DNA of 5,522 bases, taken from assembly GCA_038259855.1 (NCBI GenBank), contig JBBSOJ010000223.1, forward strand, positions 1-5,522, written 5' to 3'. Positions 1-4,972 of this stretch are shown here, piece by piece. The stretch is from JBPOFM01 sp038259855. GTDB taxonomy: Bacteria; Bacteroidota; Bacteroidia; Flavobacteriales; Flavobacteriaceae. Each line of letters starts with the position of its first letter. The first letter of the stretch is position 1. Under the pieces are notes generated by a model. It ran no database searches. It saw only the letters and a list, made by a program, of their open reading frames with translations, and was not told where the DNA came from. The position numbers and the translations under genes were made by a program.

Positions 1-456
1 GTGATTGCTGCGGCAGAAACTGGAAAAGTGGTGAATTTAAAAAAAGGGCAATTCATGAGTCCTGAATCGATGAAACATGAGGTACAAAAAGTGAAAGATG
101 CTGGTAATGAAAACGCTTGCATTACCGACAGAGGTACCATGTTTGGCTATCAGGATATGATTGTTGATTTTAGGGGCATCCCAACCATGCGCGAATATGC
201 ACCAACGATTCTTGATGTCACCCATTCCCTGCAACAACCGAATCAGATGTCGGGCGTCACTGGTGGCCGACCAGATATGATTGAGACCATTGCTCGTGCT
301 GGAGTTGTCAATCATGTGGATGGATTGTTCATCGAAACCCATTTTGACCCAGCCAATGCCAAAAGTGATGGCGCCAATATGTTGCATCTCGATTATTTGG
401 AGAAACTCATGACAAATTTGGTAGCGATTCGGAAGACAGTTTGTAGTCTGCAGTAG
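1..456 (+). CDS. kdsA: KdsA, 3-deoxy-8-phosphooctulonate synthase (C-terminal part; 5' end outside window)
   Basis: KDO-8-phosphate synthase condenses phosphoenolpyruvate with arabinose 5-phosphate in the cytoplasm, giving the KDO precursor for the lipopolysaccharide inner core. The visible 151 residues are the C-terminal half or so of a protein usually about 270 residues long, so the GTG at base 1 is an internal codon and not a start. Recognisable family blocks, in order, are NLKKGQFMSP, CITDRGTMFGY, LDVTHS, VTGGRPDMIETIARAG and GLFIETHFDPANAKSDGAN. The His of DVTHS and the Glu and Asp of the ETHFDPANAKSDG block match the metal-site positions of the family. The residue that separates metal-dependent (Cys) from metal-independent (Asn) enzymes lies upstream of the window. 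The last residues, CSLQ, and the TAG stop are encoded by the 14-bp repeat that starts at 437, so the C-terminal tail has probably been remodelled by that repeat. Identification is firm. Confidence 0.96.
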   Translation: MIAAAETGKVVNLKKGQFMSPESMKHEVQKVKDAGNENACITDRGTMFGYQDMIVDFRGIPTMREYAPTILDVTHSLQQPNQMSGVTGGRPDMIETIARAGVVNHVDGLFIETHFDPANAKSDGANMLHLDYLEKLMTNLVAIRKTVCSLQ

Positions 457-513
457 GCAATCTGCAGTAGGCAGTCTTCAGTGGGCAGTCTTCAGTAGGC
501 AGTGGGCAGTTTG
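437..513. repeat. Degenerate 14-bp tandem repeat (CAGTAGGCAGTCTT type)
   Basis: Consecutive 14-base units start at 437, 451, 465, 479 and 493. The first is diverged (CAGTTTGTAGTCTG), the next three are CAGTAGGCAATCTG, CAGTAGGCAGTCTT and CAGTGGGCAGTCTT, and the fifth is partial (CAGTAGGCAGT), followed by a GGGCAGTTTG remnant. The array begins inside the last codons of kdsA and supplies its stop. There are no unique spacers between units, so it is not a CRISPR. Short CAGT/GGCAGT repeats at gene ends are familiar in flavobacterial genomes, but their role is unknown; slippage during replication would explain the phasing. Confidence 0.85.
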
Positions 514-655
514 CAAAATTTTTAAATGACAATAGGGCACAAAATCAGAATTGAGAATTTCAAAAAATTCCTTATTAAGTCACTATTTAGCATCTTATAT
601 TTTAAAAATATATTTCTTATCAATTTCAAATTCAATTTTAACTTCAATTTCACTC
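514..655. other. AT-rich intergenic region upstream of the acetyltransferase gene
   Basis: This stretch is very AT-rich. It contains a TATATTTTAAAAATATA near-palindrome around 596-612 and repeated CAATTTCAA / TTCAATTT words between about 620 and 650. An open frame (from ATG 551) runs through it into the acetyltransferase, but its translation is low-complexity and unlike any acetyltransferase N-terminus. I find no clear TTG plus TAnnTTTG promoter pair and no strong terminator for kdsA here, although a promoter for the gene at 656 must lie here or further upstream. Confidence 0.5.
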
Positions 656-1123
656 ATGGACGTAGATATCAGACCAGCAACTTTAGAGGACATTCCGTAT
701 ATCACTTCAATATTTAGAGATACCATCGTTCATATCAATTCACGTGATTATTCGGACAAGCAAATCAAGGTGTGGTCTTCTGGGGCAAGCGATATTGAAA
801 CGTGGGAAGAGCGCATCAAAAATGCCTATTTCATTGTGGCCGTCAACCGTGATACCATCGTTGGTTTTGCCTATTTGATGAAAGGTTATTATTTTGAGGG
901 GCTGTTCGTCCATAAAGACTTTCAACATAAAGGCGTTGGAACTCATTTAATGCGCATTATCGAATCTAAAGTCATTTCCGAAGGTTTTGAAATCATAAAA
1001 TCTGATGTGAGCAAAACCGCATTACCCTTCTTTGAAAACTCATTTTATGATGTTCAGAAAAAGAATGTAAAAAATTTCAAAGGCATGAACTTTGAAAACT
1101 ATCTGGTTTCAAAAGAACTATAG
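656..1123 (+). CDS. GNAT family N-acetyltransferase (YafP-like)
   Basis: This is a predicted cytoplasmic acetyltransferase of the GNAT fold, 155 residues, moving an acetyl group from acetyl-CoA to an unidentified amine. ATG 656 was chosen because it is followed directly by the usual first strand and helix (MDVDIRPATLEDIPYITSIF); the in-frame ATG at 551 would only add 35 low-complexity residues. The acetyl-CoA pyrophosphate loop is visible as VHKDFQHKGVGTHLM (residues 85-99), with the Q-x-x-G-x-G signature at 90-95. The segment SRDYSDKQIKVW (29-40) and the TALPFFENSFY block (121-131) resemble the YafP-type subgroup; the Gly usual before the Phe in that block is Ser here. The gene ends with TAG and abuts the convergent DUF1801 gene with no spacer. 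The family is secure; the substrate is unknown. Confidence 0.9.
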   Translation: MDVDIRPATLEDIPYITSIFRDTIVHINSRDYSDKQIKVWSSGASDIETWEERIKNAYFIVAVNRDTIVGFAYLMKGYYFEGLFVHKDFQHKGVGTHLMRIIESKVISEGFEIIKSDVSKTALPFFENSFYDVQKKNVKNFKGMNFENYLVSKEL

Positions 1124-1483
1124 TTACTTTAAGAATGATGTGTTTTTGAAAGATTCCACTTCTTTGAGAACGCTGATAAAAATTCTGTCATTGATGTCTG
1201 CTAAATTTCTGTAGCGTAAGGATCTTATCTTTTTCCTTTTTTCGGAAACTAAATATTCAGAATACTTAACAACATGTTGCGAATGCCAAAACGCAACATC
1301 CACATAATCTTTGCTTTGGTTTAAATAGCAAATTGGTCTTGTCCCAACATAATAACAAGGAATTCGCCACTTATATTTCAATTCAGCTTCAGGCAACGTG
1401 TGCTCAAGTAGCAGTTGCACGTGTAATAATATGGATTTCTATAGTTCCGGTTGCTGTAAAATGTATTCTTCAGCTGGTTTCAT
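1124..1483 (-). pseudogene. DUF1801 domain protein with in-frame TAG at codon 15
   Basis: The DUF1801 (PF08818) family holds small cytoplasmic proteins of unclear function. Reading the minus strand from ATG 1483 gives MKPAEEYILQQPEL, then TAG at 1441-1439, then KSILLHVQLLLEHTLPE and onward to the stop at 1126-1124, in one frame. The frame totals 119 positions, the usual size for flavobacterial members. Residues before and after the stop both match the family, whose members tend to read PEPY/F-K/R-SILLH at this point, so the TAG seems to replace an aromatic codon (one base from TAT or TAC) and the preceding Leu replaces Pro. The rest of the domain is intact, including YKWRIPCYYVG, YLNQSKDYVDVAFW and EKRKKIRSLRY. 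A GTG at 1420 opens a 98-codon frame that could give a product lacking the first 21 residues. The cause may be a recent nonsense mutation or a sequencing error. Confidence 0.8.
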
Positions 1484-1497
1484 CTTGTCTCTTGTCT
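1484..1497. repeat. Two direct copies of a 7-bp unit (CTTGTCT)
   Basis: CTTGTCT occurs at 1484-1490 and again at 1491-1497. On the minus strand it reads AGACAAG-AGACAAG directly before the DUF1801 ATG. The AGACAAG word is purine-rich but does not match a Shine-Dalgarno sequence. It resembles the short period-7 repeats often seen between flavobacterial genes. Confidence 0.6.
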
Positions 1498-1502
1498 TAA
1501 TC

Positions 1503-1510
1503 CAAATTTA
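1503..1510 (-). promoter_or_regulatory. Possible -7 element (TAAATTTG) for the DUF1801 gene
   Basis: Read on the minus strand, 1510-1503 is TAAATTTG, an exact match to the Bacteroidetes -7 consensus TAnnTTTG, 19 bases before the ATG at 1483. The nearest upstream TTG on that strand is 23 bases away, longer than the usual spacing of about 19-21. I regard it as a plausible but weak promoter. Confidence 0.4.
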
Positions 1511-1523
1511 ACAAACTTTTTAA

Positions 1524-1553
1524 TTGCAGGATTCAATATTAAAACTAACTTTG
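1524..1553 (+). promoter_or_regulatory. Bacteroidetes-type promoter of the membrane protein/regulator operon
   Basis: TTG at 1524-1526 is followed after exactly 19 bases by TAACTTTG at 1546-1553, an exact fit to the Bacteroidetes housekeeping consensus TTG-N19-TAnnTTTG. The predicted transcription start would fall around 1558-1561, leaving a leader of only about a dozen bases. The -7 element overlaps the left arm of the operator at 1548-1569, so a protein bound there would block polymerase. Confidence 0.75.
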
Positions 1554-1569
1554 TAATTCAAAGTACTTT
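1548..1569. promoter_or_regulatory. Candidate operator, copy 1 (ACTTTG-N5-CAAAGTACTTT)
   Basis: This has a perfect 6-bp inverted repeat, ACTTTG (1548-1553) and CAAAGT (1559-1564), around a TAATT spacer. The right arm overlaps a second palindrome, AAAGTACTTT (1560-1569), giving three alternating AAAGT half-sites. The site covers the -7 element and the predicted transcription start and ends 3 bases before the ATG at 1573. A copy with 20 of 22 bases identical precedes creD (2686-2707). The arms are identical and differences fall only in the spacer, as expected for a repressor site. The likely binder is the winged-helix protein encoded at 2229. Confidence 0.72.
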
Positions 1570-1572
1570 TAT

Positions 1573-2181
1573 ATGGAATCAAAAGATTATTTAAAAGACA
1601 TTAGTGAGATCAAGAATTTGATGAACAAATCATCTCGCTTTATTTCCTTGAGCGGATTGTCTGGAATTATGGCTGGCGTCTATGCACTTGTCGGAGCCGC
1701 CTACGCCTATTGGCTTGTTGCAAATTCTGGCAGGGAATATTTGATTTTAGATGGAACAATTTTCCGATTGGTACTTCTCGATTTAGTTTTGGTTGCATTA
1801 TTCAGTGTCATCACGGGCATTATCCTGACTACAAAAAAAGCAAAGAAGCACGGCGAGAAAATTTGGGACGCCACCTCAAGACGTTTGGTTATCAACTTTT
1901 TGATTCCCTTACTAGTCGGTGGACTATATATTTTAATTATACTTAGCAACCAGAAATATGGACAAACAGGCGGCTTAATGCTTATCTTTTACGGTTTGGC
2001 GCTCGTCAATGCTTCTAAATATAGTATCGGAGACATTCGATATCTTGGCTTTATCGAAATTGTCCTAGGTTTAGCAGCTGCGCTGTACCCAGGTTTGGGA
2101 TTTTGGTTCTGGGTCCTTGGATTTGGTGTGATGCATATCATTTATGGCACTTGGATGTATTTTAAATATGATATGAACTAA
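1573..2181 (+). CDS. Six-segment integral membrane protein, function unknown
   Basis: This is a 202-residue protein. After a polar N-terminus (MESKDYLKDISEIKNLMNKSSRF) it has about six hydrophobic segments, near residues 28-50, 63-86, 105-124, 133-147, 157-175 and 177-196. A basic loop between the second and third (KKAKKHGEK, 88-96) suggests a cytoplasmic face. The SRFISLSGLSGIMAG block (21-35) is what I remember from unnamed flavobacterial proteins encoded beside short winged-helix regulators. I recognise no catalytic motif and cannot name a function. The ATG at 1573 is preceded by a well-formed promoter and the operator motif, with an unusually short leader. The regulator gene follows after 47 bases, almost certainly in the same transcript. 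Such a pair could be a membrane sensor or transporter with its own regulator, but that is inference. Confidence 0.82.
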   Translation: MESKDYLKDISEIKNLMNKSSRFISLSGLSGIMAGVYALVGAAYAYWLVANSGREYLILDGTIFRLVLLDLVLVALFSVITGIILTTKKAKKHGEKIWDATSRRLVINFLIPLLVGGLYILIILSNQKYGQTGGLMLIFYGLALVNASKYSIGDIRYLGFIEIVLGLAAALYPGLGFWFWVLGFGVMHIIYGTWMYFKYDMN

Positions 2182-2202
2182 TATTTAGTATTTAGTATTT
2201 AA
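2182..2202. repeat. Three copies of a 7-bp unit (TATTTAG)
   Basis: TATTTAG occurs at 2182-2188 and 2189-2195, and TATTTAA at 2196-2202, directly after the stop of the membrane protein gene. It fills most of the left half of the 47-bp gap before the regulator gene. It is one of several period-7 or period-14 repeats at gene borders in this window. Confidence 0.75.
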
Positions 2203-2228
2203 TAAATCAACTTAATTCTTAATTCATT

Positions 2229-2522
2229 TTGAGCATCATTAACAACATCAATAAGGTATTTGATCACAGAATCAGGTTGGGCATCATGTCCATACTGATG
2301 GTGAACGAGTATGCCGATTTTAATATGCTCAAAGAATTATTGGATGTAACCGATGGCAACCTAGCAAGCCATGTAAAAGCGTTGGAAGCGGCAGAGTACG
2401 TCGAAGTGGAAAAACAATTCATCGGAAGAAAACCAAATACCCGCTACTCCACTTCCAAATTGGGACGTGCAGAATTTAAAAAACATATTGAAGCTCTTGA
2501 AAAATTAATTCGAAAATCATAA
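2229..2522 (+). CDS. Short winged-helix transcriptional regulator (HTH_34-like)
   Basis: This 97-residue protein is a stand-alone winged-helix DNA-binding domain of the ArsR/MarR-like PF13601 type. Recognisable parts are FDHRIRLGIMSILMVNEYADFNMLKEL (roughly residues 11-37), the recognition-helix region TDGNLASHVKALE (about 41-53) and the wing EKQFIGRKPNTRYSTSKLGR (61-80). There is no separate ligand-binding domain and no cysteine, so a thiol or cysteine-metal switch is unlikely. The start is TTG 2229: an in-frame TAA lies three codons upstream and no ATG fits, while the product begins exactly where family members do. A weak TTG start may keep the level low. The gene follows the membrane protein gene in the same operon. 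The shared ACTTTG-N5-CAAAGTACTTT motif before that operon and before creD makes autoregulation plus control of creD the simplest model. Confidence 0.9.
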   Translation: MSIINNINKVFDHRIRLGIMSILMVNEYADFNMLKELLDVTDGNLASHVKALEAAEYVEVEKQFIGRKPNTRYSTSKLGRAEFKKHIEALEKLIRKS

Positions 2523-2721
2523 CATGCTGCAAGTGGTCAAAACGTAACGATTACTCATCCATGAGCTACGAATACTAATCAATCGCTAAATTAAATCCTA
2601 TGGTACCTTAAGTTTACACTATAAACGCCATGAGAACATCGTTTCTCGGCTTCAAAATAATAACGAATCATTTTTTTATCAATCTACTTTGAAATACAAA
2701 GTACTTTAAATCTCAAGCATT
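2523..2721. other. Intergenic region between the regulator gene and creD
   Basis: This is 199 bases without a convincing gene; the ATGs here open frames of only a few codons. A small inverted repeat, GAGAA (2632-2636) and TTCTC (2643-2647), has no following T-run, so I do not call it a terminator. The right end carries the second operator copy. The sequence before it (CTACTTTG, 2684-2691) is one base off the TAnnTTTG spacing and has no TTG at the right distance, so the creD promoter looks weaker than the one at 1524. Confidence 0.55.
2686..2707. promoter_or_regulatory. Candidate operator, copy 2, upstream of creD
   Basis: ACTTTG (2686-2691), an AAATA spacer, then CAAAGTACTTT (2697-2707). Both inverted-repeat arms and the extra ACTTT half-site are identical to the copy at 1548-1569; only two spacer bases differ. 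It ends 14 bases before the creD ATG and lies where the -7 region should be. Conservation of such a long motif at exactly two start regions, on either side of a regulator gene, is the main evidence for an operator. Confidence 0.72.
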
Positions 2722-4119
2722 ATGGAACATTCAGAAAAAAAATCACAGCCACAGCCGGAACCTCAACCACAAAACAAATTTAGCAATTGGTTAAAAACCT
2801 CTATCACCGCACGAATGCTCATGGTAGGCTTCTTGATAATTATTTTACTGATTCCATTGTCGTACATCAATAGTTTGATTGCAGAACGGTCGTTTAGGCA
2901 GCAAGATGTCGTTAATGAAATCAATGACAAATGGGGAAACAATGTATTGGTATATGGACCAATGCTCAAAATTCCCTATAACACCTATTCAGAAACCTCA
3001 ACCTTTAATGAACAAACAAAAACATACCTCAAAGAAACTAAAACGAACATCAACTATGCGTATATCTTCCCAGAAAGCTTGCATACAACTGTTGATGTCA
3101 ACTCTAAAACATTGAGCCGTGGTAACTTTGAATCCGCCGTTTTTACAACGTCAATGAACTTCACGGGCACCTACATTCCTACCGACCTAACAGATAAAGG
3201 TATTAAATAGGAAGATATTATTTGGGATAAATCAACCGTCATCATTAAAACCTCAAATCTTAAAGGCATTAAAAGTGAGATGATTCTAAAGTTGAACCAA
3301 AACAACTATAGCTTCCAAACCAATTATAACGATACTACTGATAACAGGGACGAGCTGGATATATTGGAATCTGGATTTTTAAAACTTGACGACATTCAAA
3401 ATAAAGACAATTCCAAGTTCAGCATTACGATGGCATTCAACGGAAGCAAACAAATTGAATTGATTCCGATCGGAAAAACAACCACTATGAAGATGACTTC
3501 CAATTGGGCCGACCCAAGCTTTATTGGCAATTATTTGCCCAACGATGAAACCAAAAGCATCACAAAAGATGGTTTTATAGCAGATTGGAAAATATTGCAC
3601 ATCAATAGAGCCTTCTCGCAACAACACCTCAACCGCATTCCCAATCTCAACCAATTTGCCTTCGGAACAAAATTCATGGTCATGGTAGACGAATACCAAA
3701 AGAGTGAACGCTCAGCCAAATATGGATTTTTAGTCATTGGTTTGACATTTTTGATTTTCTTCCTCATTCAGACCATGAGCAAACTCGATATCCATCCATT
3801 TCAGTATTTAATGATCGGGGTAGCGTTGACCATGTTTTACACCTTATTAGTATCCATTTCAGAACACAGCAATTTCTTAAAAGCATATTTAATCGCCGGT
3901 AGTTCCGTAATCATACTGATCACGCTCTATTCAAAATCCATTTTAAAAGGCTGGAAGTTCCCCCTTTTCATCGGCATGTCCCTAACGGCCTTGTACACTT
4001 TTATCTATGTCATCATTCAATTGGAAAACTATGCACTTTTAGTGGGAAGTATCGGATTGTTCATCATCTTGGCGATCGTCATGTTCGTATCTCGAAAAAT
4101 AGATTGGAACAATGGGTAA
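2722..4119 (+). pseudogene. creD: CreD-family inner membrane protein with in-frame TAG at codon 163
   Basis: CreD (PF06123) is an inner-membrane protein known from the CreBC regulon of enterobacteria and linked there to envelope and beta-lactam responses; its biochemical role is unsettled. The frame runs 465 positions, normal for the family, but TAG at 3208-3210 splits it into 162 residues and a downstream part with ATG at 3280 (position 187). A Pro/Gln-rich head (about 9-18) precedes a membrane anchor (about 31-52) and the family block VNEINDKWGNNVLVYGP. A long, probably periplasmic domain follows, then about five membrane segments near 335-353, 361-377, 385-403, 409-427 and 432-452, including the typical HPFQYLMIG (358-366). 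Sequence directly after the stop (EDIIWDKSTVIIKTSNLKGI) continues the family pattern, so there is no frameshift or decay. Reinitiation at 3280 would give a protein without the anchor. The gene carries the shared operator. Confidence 0.88.
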
Positions 4120-4143
4120 AAAGAGGGTTAATTAAGAGTTTGG

Positions 4144-4255
4144 GCGTTACCTCCGCTCTTGCTTTTCGGCAAGAGCGAGGTCGCGCTTTCACGACTCGCT
4201 TCCCTCCCGAAAAAACGGGAGCGAGAGCTCAAACAGATCGTTCAATCGCTAACGC
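4144..4255. repeat. REP-like palindromic element with two hairpins
   Basis: This 112-bp GC-richer block in an AT-rich gap is bounded by GCGTTA (4144-4149) and its reverse complement TAACGC (4250-4255). Inside are a 9-bp perfect hairpin, CGCTCTTGC (4154-4162) with GCAAGAGCG (4169-4177), and a second stem, CTCCCG (4204-4209) with CGGGAG (4216-4221) around six A. The second stem may extend through CTCG (4195-4198) and CGAG (4222-4225) with a bulge. The GGGCGTTACC...CTAACGCGG ends resemble repeats I know from many flavobacterial intergenic regions. It is probably a non-autonomous repeat mobilised in trans; no transposase is present. It lies between the stop of creD and the next gene and could act as an mRNA stabiliser or attenuator. 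Neither stem is followed by a T-run, so it is not a classic terminator. Confidence 0.75.
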
Positions 4256-4282
4256 GGCGTACAAATTCAAAAAAAATATCAC

Positions 4283-4588
4283 GTGGAAAAACTCATCACT
4301 TTAGGAAAAATCACCGCATGGGCCAGCTTTATAATAGGTACCATTCTCCTTTCGTTCTACCTCTATTTTGAGACCGCTTATGTACTGGAAACCTATGGTA
4401 TAATCTACATCGTTGTTGCGCTTACGTGGAACAGTCTGATGGCATTGATCCTTGTGGGTGCCTCCATTCTCCACAAACACCATCGTTTGCCATTGTTAAA
4501 AACTGTTGGCCTCCTATTGCTCAACCTACCGGTCGCAACAGCCTATTTTTATTTGATTTTAATGATCAAATTCCCATCAAATCTTTAA
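4283..4588 (+). CDS. Small three-segment membrane protein, function unknown
   Basis: This is a 101-residue hydrophobic protein with membrane segments near residues 9-28, 38-63 and 73-95 and a basic loop HKHHR (64-68) before the third. I recognise no named family, but a protein of this size follows creD in other flavobacterial genomes as I recall. GTG 4283 is the only reasonable start: the in-frame stop is TAA at 4250-4252 and no ATG lies between. That stop lies at the right edge of the REP-like element, whose insertion may have removed an original start region. The DUF2809 gene begins 3 bases after its stop, so the two are surely co-transcribed. Confidence 0.75.
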   Translation: MEKLITLGKITAWASFIIGTILLSFYLYFETAYVLETYGIIYIVVALTWNSLMALILVGASILHKHHRLPLLKTVGLLLLNLPVATAYFYLILMIKFPSNL

Positions 4589-4591
4589 CTT

Positions 4592-4972
4592 ATGAAGTTC
4601 AAATTCAGCCCCTATTATTTCATTGCGTTTATCATACTTTTTATCACCGAGGCGCTCATCGCCGTGTATTTAAAAGATGGTTTTATCCGCCATACGTTTG
4701 GAGACTTTTTAGTGGTCATTTTAGTGTACTGCTTTCTAAAAAGTATTTTGAATTACAAATCGTATCAAATTGCTTTGGTTGTCTTTGTAATTTCCTTTGT
4801 AATAGAGTTTTTACAACTCACCTCCTTTTTGGAATTACTACATCTTGAACAGAATAAACTTGCAAAAATCGTATTGGGCAGCACTTTTAGCATTAGCGAT
4901 TTAGTTGCCTATACCCTTGGAATTATATCAATAGTAATCTTCGAACATAAAAGACACCATGGAAACTCTTAA
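4592..4972 (+). CDS. DUF2809 family membrane protein
   Basis: This 126-residue protein of the DUF2809 family (PF10990) has no established function. About four membrane segments fall near residues 8-27, 38-51, 58-78 and 101-118. Family marks visible are GFIRHTFGDFLVVILVY (30-46), the Glu/Gln of FVIEFLQL (69-76) and LGSTFSISDLVAYTLG (94-109), where polar or charged residues next to membrane helices are conserved. The ATG follows the preceding stop after 3 bases, and the next gene starts 14 bases before this one ends, so translation is probably coupled. Neighbours on both sides are also small membrane proteins. Confidence 0.87.
   Translation: MKFKFSPYYFIAFIILFITEALIAVYLKDGFIRHTFGDFLVVILVYCFLKSILNYKSYQIALVVFVISFVIEFLQLTSFLELLHLEQNKLAKIVLGSTFSISDLVAYTLGIISIVIFEHKRHHGNS

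Noticed and set aside
1..3. GTG at base 1 as the start of kdsA
   Set aside because: The product starts in the middle of the KdsA fold; roughly 120 residues of the family lie upstream of the window.
37..387. Minus-strand 116-codon frame across kdsA
   Set aside because: It is a shadow of the clearly coding kdsA frame and resembles no protein family.
437..513. CRISPR array
   Set aside because: The units are 14 bases and directly adjacent, with no unique spacers and no cas genes.
454..525. Readthrough of the kdsA TAG giving a longer protein
   Set aside because: The frame beyond the stop is only translated tandem repeat, with another TAG before the TAA at 523, and resembles no KdsA tail.
551..655. 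Longer acetyltransferase start at ATG 551
   Set aside because: The extra 35 residues are low-complexity translation of an AT-rich spacer, while the GNAT fold begins right at ATG 656.
2632..2647. Transcription terminator after the regulator gene
   Set aside because: The stem is only 5 bp, AT-rich and not followed by a T-run.
3379..3767. Minus-strand frames within creD
   Set aside because: These are antisense shadows of a frame with clear CreD motifs.
4104..4304. Plus-strand 66-codon frame over the REP-like element
   Set aside because: It is a translation of the palindromic repeat and overlaps both neighbouring genes; no protein character.
4426..4848. Plus-strand 140-codon frame across the 101-aa protein and DUF2809 genes
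   Set aside because: It overlaps two better-supported membrane protein genes in another frame, and its Cys/His/Phe-rich translation has no domain pattern.
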